From positions 7,718-16,609 of the forward strand of contig PLMI01000057.1 of assembly GCA_003142435.1 (NCBI GenBank): 8,892 bases of DNA. Direction: 5' to 3'. The position numbers were made by a program, and so were the translations under genes. Shown in pieces: positions 1 to 7,758 of this stretch. The notes beneath the pieces are model-generated. The model had not been told where the DNA came from. It saw nothing but the letters and a program-made list of their open reading frames with translations, and made no database searches. Position 1 is the stretch's first letter; each line of letters begins with the position of its first letter. Source of the DNA: Coxiellaceae bacterium. Its GTDB lineage: Bacteria > Pseudomonadota > Gammaproteobacteria > UBA9339.

Positions 1-566
1 CTTCAAAAACAGAACTTCTTTTTATAAATCGAATTATTAAATCACTCAAAATTGGTGGAAGGGCAGGTGTGATTGTTCCTGATGGTGTGCTTTTTGGTTC
101 TAGCAATGCTCACAAACAAACTCGTAAGATGCTCCTCAATGATTGTGAACTACAAGGAATTATCTCTATGCCTAGTGGAGTATTTAAGCCCTATGCTGGA
201 GTAAGTACCGCAATTTTAATATTTGTGAAAGGCGGCGATACTGATAAAGTTTGGTTTTATGATATGCAATCAGATGGCTACACTTTGGATGACAAACGAA
301 GCAAAATTGACGGTGGTGGTGATTTGCCGGATATTGTAGATAAATGGAAAACAAGGAAGGAGCAAACAGAAAACAAACTGAACAGTAAATTTTTTTATGT
401 TGATAAAAATGAAATTGAAGAGGCGGATTTTGATTTGAGTATTAATCGTTATAAAGTTACGGATTATGAGGAAGTGCAATACGAGGACCAGGAGGTGCTT
501 TTGGAGAAGATTGAAAAACTTGAACAAGAGATTGTTGCTGGTCTTAGTGATTTGAAGAGTTTGTAA
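1..566 (+). CDS. hsdM: Type I restriction-modification DNA methyltransferase subunit HsdM, C-terminal part
   Basis: C-terminal 187 or so residues of the modification subunit, which with HsdS methylates adenine in the target site and, with HsdR, forms the restriction complex. The reading frame is open from base 3 to the left edge, so the gene is truncated by the window and the GTG at 69 is an internal valine. The segment starts in the Rossmann-like methyltransferase core: KTELLF, then GGRAGVIVPDGVLFG, then the strand ending AILIFVKGG, all typical of HsdM C-terminal halves. The catalytic NPPF-type motif and the SAM-binding motif would lie upstream and are not seen. The C-terminus (FDLSINRYK, then a charged helix ending DLKSL) is the usual HsdS-contacting tail, so the 3' end is intact. 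The stop codon overlaps the hsdS start by one base (TAATG), indicating translational coupling. Confidence 0.93.
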   Translation, partial: SKTELLFINRIIKSLKIGGRAGVIVPDGVLFGSSNAHKQTRKMLLNDCELQGIISMPSGVFKPYAGVSTAILIFVKGGDTDKVWFYDMQSDGYTLDDKRSKIDGGGDLPDIVDKWKTRKEQTENKLNSKFFYVDKNEIEEADFDLSINRYKVTDYEEVQYEDQEVLLEKIEKLEQEIVAGLSDLKSL

Positions 567-1687
567 TGATGAAATTTATAAAATTTTCACAAATAATGGA
601 TTTTCAAAAAAAATCACATATCAAAGCTGGTGATGGGTTAAGCGAGGGAGCTTTCCCATTTTTTACATCGAGCCCTATCCTTTCAAAATATGTCGACTCT
701 TTTCAATTTAATTTGCCAAGCCTTATTTTTGGAACGGGTGGAAATGCAAGCATCCATATATGCACACAATCATTTTCTGTTTCAACAGATTGTTTAGTTG
801 GGCAATTAAAATCTGATGCTATTGATAAATTTGAAATAAAATTTATTTACTATTATTTATATGGAAATGTTCGACTCTTAGAAGATGGTTTCAAAGGAGC
901 GGGACTAAAACATATTTCAAAAAATTATATAAATGATATTGATATTCCTTTCTTGCCTCTTGATACCCAAAAACACATCGTCAACATTCTTGATAAAGCT
1001 GACGTGCTTTGCCAAAAACGTAAACAAGCAATCAAGCTTTTGGACAATTATTTGAAATCCATATTTTTGGAGATGTTTGGTGACCCGGTAAAAAACCCTA
1101 AAAAATGGGACTTAAAATTGTTGGAAGAAATTTCGAATCTTGAAAGAGGAAGGTTTTCGCCAAGACCGAGAAATGATCCTAAATATTTTGGTGGAGAATA
1201 TCCATTTATTCAAACAGGAGATATTAACAATTCAAATTATCGATTAAAAAAGTTTACTCAAACTTTAAATGAAAAAGGCATAAAAGTAAGTAAGGAGTTT
1301 TTAAAAGGCGATATAGTTATTGCAATTGTTGGTGCGACAATTGGAGCCACAGCAATACTTGAAATTGACGCATATGCAACAGATAGTGTGATTTGCATAA
1401 AAACCGATGCTGATGTTGTTAATGGGATTTATTTAGAATTTACACTGCGTTTTTGGAGGAAAATTTTACTAGAAAATGCTCCAGAAGTTGCTAGACCAAA
1501 CATTAATTTAGCTATTTTAAATAATTTAAAAATTATACTTCCTCCAATAAAAATGCAAACAAAATTTTCAGAAATAGTTTTAAGAATAGATTTTCTCAAG
1601 AAAAAAATGCTCATCCAGTCAAACGAACTAGAAACCCAATTTCAAGCCTTAATGCAAAAAGCATTTAGTGGTGAATTATATGTGTAA
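566..1687 (+). CDS. hsdS: Type I restriction-modification specificity subunit HsdS
   Basis: DNA-recognition subunit of the type I system. The 373 residues show the classic two-repeat layout: target recognition domain 1 (about 1-127), a conserved helical spacer (about 128-175, including FLPLDTQKHIVNILDKAD and the ending EMFGDPVKNPKKWDL), target recognition domain 2 (about 182-322, with GGEYPFIQTGDI at 209-220), and a second conserved helix (about 324-371, ILPP then a coiled coil ending AFSGEL). The first spacer and the terminal helix resemble each other, as in pseudo-symmetric HsdS proteins. Length is slightly below the usual 400 or so, but both halves look complete. The start is ATG at 566 overlapping the hsdM stop; an adjacent ATG at 569 is an alternative. 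A run of eight A bases lies at 606-613 near the start. Target sequence cannot be predicted by eye. Confidence 0.93.
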   Translation: MMKFIKFSQIMDFQKKSHIKAGDGLSEGAFPFFTSSPILSKYVDSFQFNLPSLIFGTGGNASIHICTQSFSVSTDCLVGQLKSDAIDKFEIKFIYYYLYGNVRLLEDGFKGAGLKHISKNYINDIDIPFLPLDTQKHIVNILDKADVLCQKRKQAIKLLDNYLKSIFLEMFGDPVKNPKKWDLKLLEEISNLERGRFSPRPRNDPKYFGGEYPFIQTGDINNSNYRLKKFTQTLNEKGIKVSKEFLKGDIVIAIVGATIGATAILEIDAYATDSVICIKTDADVVNGIYLEFTLRFWRKILLENAPEVARPNINLAILNNLKIILPPIKMQTKFSEIVLRIDFLKKKMLIQSNELETQFQALMQKAFSGELYV

Positions 1688-2147
1688 AAAGAATTGCTTG
1701 AGTTGTCATTTTCTTTGCAAAGGTAATGCGACAAGTTCTCCAAAATCTCTAAATAAACAGGAACGAGATAAAATAATAAGTTGTGATTTAGGAAAAATTA
1801 ATTTTTCTATGTTTTGTTATAGAGGTGTTTATGATCCCGGCATAGATTACGATGGAAATGACAAGGATGTGTATCTTAGAGAAACTATTGAAAAAGAGCG
1901 CAAGGCAGAAAATGTTCGCGATAATTCTTGTTTCTATCGCAAATTTGATATTGGTATGTCATTAGTAGCTGCAGAAGAGCTTGAAAAAAGGGAAACTACA
2001 CAAAAAGAAGCGGCAGCAGACAGAAAATGGATGTTCTGGGGTGTTATGGGTGCTTTTGCTACTGCTTTTATTACCATGTGTACAAATATATCAGGAGATT
2101 TTTTTTCACATATGTTAAAAATATTATTATTTCTTCTTATATTTTAA
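1680..2147 (+). CDS. Cysteine-rich two-helix membrane protein of unknown function in the hsd operon
   Basis: I do not recognise a named family. With ATG at 1680 the product is 155 residues; GTG codons at 1668 and 1671 are upstream alternatives, but the ATG overlaps the hsdS stop by eight bases in the usual coupled way. Visible parts: an N-terminal cysteine cluster C2-x3-C6-x2-C9-x3-C13, further cysteines at 35, 46 (FCYRGVYDPG) and 84 (SCFYRKFDIGMS), a charged helical stretch about 96-116, then two hydrophobic segments (about 117-136 and 142-155) that end the protein. This suggests a metal-binding or redox-sensitive cytoplasmic domain anchored by a C-terminal hairpin in the membrane; that is inference. 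Its place between hsdS and the recombinase makes it either an accessory of the defence cargo or an independent cargo gene. The chance of a spurious frame is low because the tight overlap and low-complexity-free sequence fit a real gene. Confidence 0.78.
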   Translation: MCKKNCLSCHFLCKGNATSSPKSLNKQERDKIISCDLGKINFSMFCYRGVYDPGIDYDGNDKDVYLRETIEKERKAENVRDNSCFYRKFDIGMSLVAAEELEKRETTQKEAAADRKWMFWGVMGAFATAFITMCTNISGDFFSHMLKILLFLLIF

Positions 2148-2151
2148 AACA

Positions 2152-3684
<1,533 letters not shown>

Positions 3685-3708
3685 ATTGGAAACAAAAACT
3701 TAGACGTT

Positions 3709-3737
3709 ATAATATTAACTGTTTCTTTTAAAGTCAA
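3709..3737 (-). promoter_or_regulatory. Sigma-70-type promoter of tRNA-Asn
   Basis: On the minus strand, a -35 box TTGACT (3732-3737) and a -10 box TATTAT (3709-3714) are separated by exactly 17 bases. Transcription would begin near 3702, about 18 bases before the tRNA 5' end at 3684. Position and spacing make this the best promoter in the window. Confidence 0.75.
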
Positions 3738-3767
3738 GGGATAGGCATTTAGTGCTTATTTTTTAAT

Positions 3768-3773
3768 TATAAT
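3768..3773 (+). promoter_or_regulatory. Possible -10 box for the GNAT gene
   Basis: A perfect TATAAT lies 20 bases upstream of the GNAT start codon. No good -35 box is seen at the expected distance, so the call rests on the -10 box alone. In AT-rich DNA such a match can arise by chance. Confidence 0.35.
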
Positions 3774-3792
3774 ACATGAAAAGGGGACGGTA

Positions 3793-4236
3793 ATGGCAGA
3801 AAGCAATGTTCTTTTTAAGGAATTATTGGCAGATGAAGAGTTTCGCAAGGCTTTTCCTGTAATAAAACAACTACGGCCTCATTTGGACGAGGAAAAATTT
3901 TTGAATTTAACTAAAAACATGCAGGGGGAGGGCTATCGAATGTTTGCTTTATTTGCGGACGAGCAAATAGTTTCGGTTACTGGAATTATTCAATTAACAA
4001 ATTTTTACGATGGGAAACATATTTGGGTTAATGATTTAGTTACTGTTGAAAATCAAAGGTCAAAAGGCTATGGCAAAATGTTATTGTCATTTGTCGTGAA
4101 ATTGGCAGAAGAAAGCGACTGCGAAATGGTGGTATTGTCATCTAATTTCGAACGAGTCAAAGCACATAAATTTTATTTGGAAAAAATGGGATTTGCAAAG
4201 ACAAGTTATGTTTTTAAAAAACAGCTTAGGGGGTGA
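3793..4236 (+). CDS. GNAT-family N-acetyltransferase
   Basis: A 147-residue single-domain acetyltransferase that would move an acetyl group from acetyl-CoA to an amine; the acceptor cannot be predicted. The acetyl-CoA pyrophosphate-binding motif A is clear: a beta strand VNDLVTVENQ followed by QRSKGYG (88-94), matching the Q/R-x-x-G-x-G/A loop. Motif B is AHKFYLEKMGF (124-134), whose tyrosine is the usual general acid. The ATG at 3793 has a good Shine-Dalgarno sequence AAGGGG at 3781-3786. The gene lies just outside the tRNA-Asn boundary, transcribed away from it, and its 3' end is only 8 bases from the end of the convergent nucleotidyltransferase gene. It has no ribbon-helix-helix partner beside it, so it does not look like a TacT-type toxin. 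Family is secure; role is unknown. Confidence 0.9.
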   Translation: MAESNVLFKELLADEEFRKAFPVIKQLRPHLDEEKFLNLTKNMQGEGYRMFALFADEQIVSVTGIIQLTNFYDGKHIWVNDLVTVENQRSKGYGKMLLSFVVKLAEESDCEMVVLSSNFERVKAHKFYLEKMGFAKTSYVFKKQLRG

Positions 4237-4244
4237 GTTATTAC

Positions 4245-4580
4245 TTATTCATTATCCCATTTTTTTAAAAGCACAGAAGCTGGATAAATTAACGTTAAGA
4301 ATACATCTTCCTTGATTTCATTTTTGCCAGCAATTTTTAAATCAATTTTTTGCTCGCCAATGTTAGTTTTAATCTGCACTAGCAGGTCATACTTTTCAAA
4401 TAAAAGCTTACTGGCAGCTTCGGGGGATTCAGTTATTAGCAGAAGATCAATATCTCCGCCTTTAAGCGCATCATTTATACGGCTGCCAAACAGGCGTAAT
4501 TCTACTGTTTCGTGTAAAGGTAAAATAAATGGGGAGATCGCTTCTATTATTCCTTTAATTTCTGCAGAAGATAATCGCAT
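4245..4580 (-). CDS. mntA: MNT-type nucleotidyltransferase, MntA-like antitoxin
   Basis: Minimal nucleotidyltransferase of 111 residues. It has the polymerase-beta-like active site: FGSR (Gly32, Ser33), then GGDIDLL with Asp43 and Asp45, and a third acidic residue at Asp80 in KIDLKI. The spacing between GS and the first Asp is nine residues rather than ten, a variant with a Gly-Gly turn that I have seen in similar proteins. In studied HepT-MntA systems, the MNT protein neutralises the HEPN toxin by adding AMP to a tyrosine. Here it is the second gene of the pair, 7 bases after the HEPN gene stop, with no clear Shine-Dalgarno sequence, so its translation may be coupled. It converges on the GNAT gene with an 8-base gap. 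All three catalytic acids are present, so it should be active. Confidence 0.87.
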   Translation of the reverse strand: MRLSSAEIKGIIEAISPFILPLHETVELRLFGSRINDALKGGDIDLLLITESPEAASKLLFEKYDLLVQIKTNIGEQKIDLKIAGKNEIKEDVFLTLIYPASVLLKKWDNE

Positions 4581-4587
4581 ATGCTTT

Positions 4588-5022
4588 TTAATTTGTCTTA
4601 TCGAGAAGATCTACAATTTTCAAAAGGCGAGGGCACTCTTTTTTTAAATTAGCAAAAAAGGTGCTTAAGTCCTTTTCAGAATATTCATGTGCTGTAATAT
4701 TGCGTAATTCCCGTATTTTCATCCAGGCGTTACTATCATCAATTATTTTTAATTTTTCGCCTTGATTTATAAAGTCTCGTAATGTGCCGCTGAACCCAGG
4801 GTCATTTGTGAGAACTAAAGTACGCAAATATTGCGTCATAAATATATCCGTTACTCGTGAAAATCTTGCGGCAAAACTTTCCCAAACTTCGAGCTCTTCA
4901 TCATTTAACTGCTCAGCGTTAGTTGATAAACTTTGGATTTTTTTATAACTATATTGCAAGTGTTGTAAAGCTTTTTGAAGTTTACGTTTTTGTATTACTA
5001 GCAATTGTTCGTGTTGTAGCAT
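4588..5022 (-). CDS. hepT: HEPN-domain protein, HepT-like toxin
   Basis: An all-helical 144-residue protein with the HEPN RNase signature R-N-x3-H-x-Y: Arg107, Asn108, His112, Tyr114 (in RELRNITAHEYS). In characterised HepT toxins the Arg/His pair makes the RNase centre, and the tyrosine two residues after the histidine is the AMPylation target of MntA. The upstream position relative to the nucleotidyltransferase gene, with a 7-base gap, is the classical toxin-first order. The start is ATG at 5022; the only upstream GGA-like sequence is weak. The gene lies 29 bases after mtnP on the same strand, so it may be read from the salvage operon as well as from its own promoter, which I cannot identify. 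The motif and partner make the call strong; toxicity is inferred. Confidence 0.87.
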   Translation of the reverse strand: MLQHEQLLVIQKRKLQKALQHLQYSYKKIQSLSTNAEQLNDEELEVWESFAARFSRVTDIFMTQYLRTLVLTNDPGFSGTLRDFINQGEKLKIIDDSNAWMKIRELRNITAHEYSEKDLSTFFANLKKECPRLLKIVDLLDKTN

Positions 5023-5051
5023 AATGATTAATAATCCATAAAAAAATATTT

Positions 5052-5852
5052 TTAATGTCCCGCGTGAGTTAAAACATTACCGCAGTTGCACTGCGATCTA
5101 TCACGTGGAATTAGCGGAATTATTTCAGTTATCAATTTTCGAATTATTTTGACGTTCTCAGCCATAACTTTTCCTACTATTGTAGCGTTCACAGCTTCTT
5201 CATGCCAGGCGTCAAAGTCAGTTGATGCAGCGATGTTGAGATAACAAATCTCTAACTCGTTTGCAAGTACACACTCTGGAGCTAGCGTCATCCCAATTGT
5301 ATCTGCTCTCATAACGTCTTTGAAAAAGAGTGACTCGGCTTTTGTTGAGTAGCGGGGGCCCTCGATACAAACATTACAGCCTTTTTCGTGAAATTTTATT
5401 TTTAGATTTTTTGCTGCGGTTATAGTGATTTTGCGCAATTCACTGCAGAATGGATTTGCTAAGGGAACATGATAAACTTGACCGCCGTCATAAAAAGTAT
5501 AGTCTCTGCTTTTGGTGAAATCGATAAATTGGTCGGTAATTACGATATCTCCAGGCGGAATATCTTTGCGTAAACTTCCCACAGCAGATGGCGCAATAAT
5601 TCTTGTAACTCCAAGCTGCTTTAAAGCCCATATATTAGCGCGATATGGCACTTTGTGCGGTGGAAGGTAATGTGACGAACCATGTCGTGGTAAAAAAGCT
5701 ATTTTGGTTTCGCCATAGGTACCAATTGTTATTTGATCGGATGGAGTTCCATAAGGTGTTGCGATTTTTATTTGCTTAGTGTCTTTAAGCAGCCCAGAAT
5801 CGTAAACTCCTGTGCCTCCTATAATTGCTATGTTTACATTTTCTTTATTCAT
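5052..5852 (-). CDS. mtnP: S-methyl-5'-thioadenosine phosphorylase
   Basis: Phosphorolyses methylthioadenosine, the by-product of polyamine and related syntheses, to adenine and methylthioribose-1-phosphate in the cytosol. Visible family marks: IIGGTGVYD (phosphate loop, 10-18), LPRHGSSHYLPPHKVPYRANIWAL split between phosphate and ribose sites (54-77), CIEGPRYSTKAES (162-174), IGMT (186-189) and STDFDAW (210-216). Asp212 and Asp214 are the pair used by the human enzyme to bind the 6-amino group, which favours adenine over inosine/guanine nucleosides. The C-terminus has a Cys-x-Cys (255, 257). A longer frame could start 30 bases upstream, but ATG at 5852 gives the family N-terminus and overlaps the apt stop by 8 bases (ATGAATAA). 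Length of 266 is slightly short of typical 285-300 forms. No methylthioribose recycling genes are nearby. Confidence 0.93.
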   Translation of the reverse strand: MNKENVNIAIIGGTGVYDSGLLKDTKQIKIATPYGTPSDQITIGTYGETKIAFLPRHGSSHYLPPHKVPYRANIWALKQLGVTRIIAPSAVGSLRKDIPPGDIVITDQFIDFTKSRDYTFYDGGQVYHVPLANPFCSELRKITITAAKNLKIKFHEKGCNVCIEGPRYSTKAESLFFKDVMRADTIGMTLAPECVLANELEICYLNIAASTDFDAWHEEAVNATIVGKVMAENVKIIRKLITEIIPLIPRDRSQCNCGNVLTHAGH

Positions 5853-6360
5853 ATCGCACCAATGTGACAATTTTGTATCCATCTATGTTTTTTCTGCCTT
5901 TTAAAACAGCTAATTCAACGACAAAAGCGAAACCTGCGACCACACCACCCATCTTTTCTACAAGTTTTGCCGAGGCCGATGAGGTTCCTCCCGTAGCCAG
6001 CAAATCATCAACGATCAATACTCTCTGCCCTGGTTTTACGAGGTCATGCTGTATTTCTAAAGTAGCGAAATTATATTCCAGCTCGTACTGAACTTGATGA
6101 GTGTCTCCTGGTAATTTTCCTTTTTTTCTAAGCATTATTAGCCCTTTATGCATTTGCTTTGCCACTACGCTTGCAAAAATTAACCCGCGGGCTTCAGTCC
6201 CTGCGACAAGATCGATGTCTGTGTCTTTATAATATTCACAAAATTTTTCTGTGATGTAATTCATCGCATCTGGTGATCTCAGAACAGGTGAAATGTCCTT
6301 GAAAATGATGCCTTTTTTAGGAAAATCAGGAAAATCGCGAATGTATGATTTTAAATCCAT
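5845..6360 (-). CDS. apt: Adenine phosphoribosyltransferase
   Basis: Converts adenine and PRPP to AMP. The 171 residues are close to the usual bacterial length. The N-terminus MDLKSYIRDFPDFPKKGIIF is the family's hallmark opening, followed by KDISP (21-25) and AGTEARGL (53-60). The PRPP-binding loop is VLIVDDLLATGGTS (114-127), with the two aspartates and the glycine-threonine turn present. An in-frame TTG 15 bases upstream would add five residues, but ATG at 6360 matches the conserved start. No Shine-Dalgarno sequence is evident. Directly downstream and overlapping by 8 bases is mtnP, whose product releases the adenine that this enzyme uses, so the two form a short metabolic operon. The mtnP/apt neighbourhood is one I associate with alphaproteobacteria. 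Confidence 0.95.
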   Translation of the reverse strand: MDLKSYIRDFPDFPKKGIIFKDISPVLRSPDAMNYITEKFCEYYKDTDIDLVAGTEARGLIFASVVAKQMHKGLIMLRKKGKLPGDTHQVQYELEYNFATLEIQHDLVKPGQRVLIVDDLLATGGTSSASAKLVEKMGGVVAGFAFVVELAVLKGRKNIDGYKIVTLVRYE

Positions 6361-6439
6361 AGTTTTTTGTATCAAAATATAATTTAAGGGTTTTATTTTA
6401 AGCTAATTGACAAAAGTATTTGGAAAGATGTAGTTTATT

Positions 6440-6469
6440 GCTATAACATAAAAGACTATTTTATATAGC
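6440..6469. repeat. AT-rich imperfect hairpin in the aspC-apt spacer
   Basis: The arms GCTAT (6440-6444) with ATAGC (6465-6469), and ATAAAA (6448-6453) with TTTTAT (6459-6464), give an 11-base-pair stem with a 3-base bulge and a GACTA loop. There is no T tract after it on either strand, so it is not a standard terminator. It lies about 80 bases upstream of apt inside the 6361-6562 spacer, in which I see no gene. A TTGACA at 6407-6412 on the plus strand has no convincing -10 partner. Confidence 0.4.
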
Positions 6470-6562
6470 AAAACGTTTCATTCTAACATAATTTTGAAGC
6501 AAGCGTGTATAATTTTGTTTTACAAAGCTGCTTAATTAGGCCGGTAATGATGTTTCCAATGA

Positions 6563-7753
6563 TTAAATTTTTTGGCTGAGGAAAAGCTGCATCCTTTGCA
6601 TCGCTTTTTGCAAATTCTCCATGCTAGTCGCATAAGAAATTCTAATGTATCCGGGAGCTCCAAAGGCAGATCCGGGAACTACAGAAATGCCGGCATTTTG
6701 TAGCAGCATTTCTGAAAACTCAACATCGTCTTTGCATTTCAATTTTGTCATCGCTTCCATAACGTTGGGAAAAACATAAAATGCGCCATCTGAAGGTTTA
6801 ATGGAAATACCTTTAGTTTTTTGCAGTTCCGCGACTACAAAGCTGTGGCGTTTTTTGAATTCTTTTACCATATTTAAAACTGATTGCTGGTCGCTTTGCA
6901 AAGCAGATATTGCAGCTATTTGTGAAATCGAAGCAGGGTTAGATGTGCTTTGTGATTGAATTTTTTTCATGGCATTTATTATGTCGGCATTTCCTGCAGC
7001 ATAACCAATGCGCCAGCCGGTCATAGCAAAGGTTTTAGACACGCCATTTATAACGATAGTGCGGTCATAAAGTGCCGGAATTACATTTACAATGTTTGCA
7101 AATTTATCCTTACCCCACAAAATGTGCTCATAAATGTCGTCACTTATAATTAATACATTAGGATGTTTTAAAAGGATTTCTCCTAGCTGCTTTAGCTCTT
7201 CCGATGTGTAAACAACTCCAGTTGGATTTGACGGACTGTTTATAATTAATGCCTTGGTTTTATTATTTAAAGCTTTCTCGAGCTGCAATGGAGAGATTTT
7301 ATAATTTTGCTCAATTCCTGTAGGCAAAATGACTGGGTTGCCGTCAGCTAAAATTACCATGTCAGGATAAGATACCCAGTAAGGCGCAGGAATCACAACC
7401 TCATCTCCTTTATTTATAATGGCTTGGAAGAGATTGTAAAGCGAATGCTTTGCTCCGGCGGAAACTAAAATTTGATTCAAAGAATATTCTAGATTATTTT
7501 CTTTTTTAAATTTATTGATTATTGCTTTTTTAAGATCTGGAGTACCATCCACCGGAGTGTACTTGGTAAAATTGCTTTTAATTGCATTGATTGCAGCAGC
7601 TTTTATATGTTCTTCAGTAGGAAAATCAGGCTCTCCTAAAGTTAAATCTATAATGTCCTTGCCCATTGCTTGTAATTCTTTAGTTTTTGCAGCTAGAGTT
7701 AAGGTAGGGGATGGCTTTGTTTTTTTAACTCTTTCAGAAAGAAAGCTTTTCAT
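6563..7753 (-). CDS. aspC: Aspartate aminotransferase (class I, PLP-dependent)
   Basis: Transfers the amino group between aspartate and 2-oxoglutarate, with PLP as cofactor, in the cytosol. The 396 residues span the full fold-type I aminotransferase. Seen: LGEPDF (39-44), SAGAKHSLYNLF (98-109), PYWVSYPDM (124-132), INSPSNPTG (171-179), SDDIYEH (204-210, Asp205 and Tyr208 contacting the cofactor), the PLP lysine Lys240 in NGVSKTFAMTGWRIGY, and RISYA with Arg371 binding the substrate alpha-carboxylate. The sequence resembles the bacterial type with N-terminal KPSPTL, as in Thermus and Rickettsia enzymes; some of these also use prephenate. ATG at 7753 has GGAG eight bases upstream, and that ribosome site overlaps the last codon of the upstream gene (gap 5 bases), so the two are probably co-transcribed. 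No missing residues. Confidence 0.93.
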   Translation of the reverse strand: MKSFLSERVKKTKPSPTLTLAAKTKELQAMGKDIIDLTLGEPDFPTEEHIKAAAINAIKSNFTKYTPVDGTPDLKKAIINKFKKENNLEYSLNQILVSAGAKHSLYNLFQAIINKGDEVVIPAPYWVSYPDMVILADGNPVILPTGIEQNYKISPLQLEKALNNKTKALIINSPSNPTGVVYTSEELKQLGEILLKHPNVLIISDDIYEHILWGKDKFANIVNVIPALYDRTIVINGVSKTFAMTGWRIGYAAGNADIINAMKKIQSQSTSNPASISQIAAISALQSDQQSVLNMVKEFKKRHSFVVAELQKTKGISIKPSDGAFYVFPNVMEAMTKLKCKDDVEFSEMLLQNAGISVVPGSAFGAPGYIRISYATSMENLQKAMQRMQLFLSQKI

Positions 7754-7758
7754 TGTTT

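Noticed and set aside
69..71. GTG at 69 as the start of a short stand-alone gene of 165 codons.
   Set aside because: The frame is open further upstream to the window edge and the upstream residues match HsdM, so this is the truncated end of hsdM, not a separate gene.
4237..4275. Possible bidirectional terminator between the convergent GNAT and nucleotidyltransferase genes.
   Set aside because: There is a GGG...CCC pair and a T run, but no stem of useful length could be drawn.
5825..6091. Plus-strand reading frame opposite apt and mtnP.
   Set aside because: Its translation has no family features, and it lies entirely over conserved minus-strand enzyme genes.
6407..6436. TTGACA at 6407-6412 as a plus-strand promoter for a small RNA in the spacer.
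   Set aside because: The best -10 candidate at the right distance (TAGTTT) matches poorly, and no terminator or conserved RNA fold follows.
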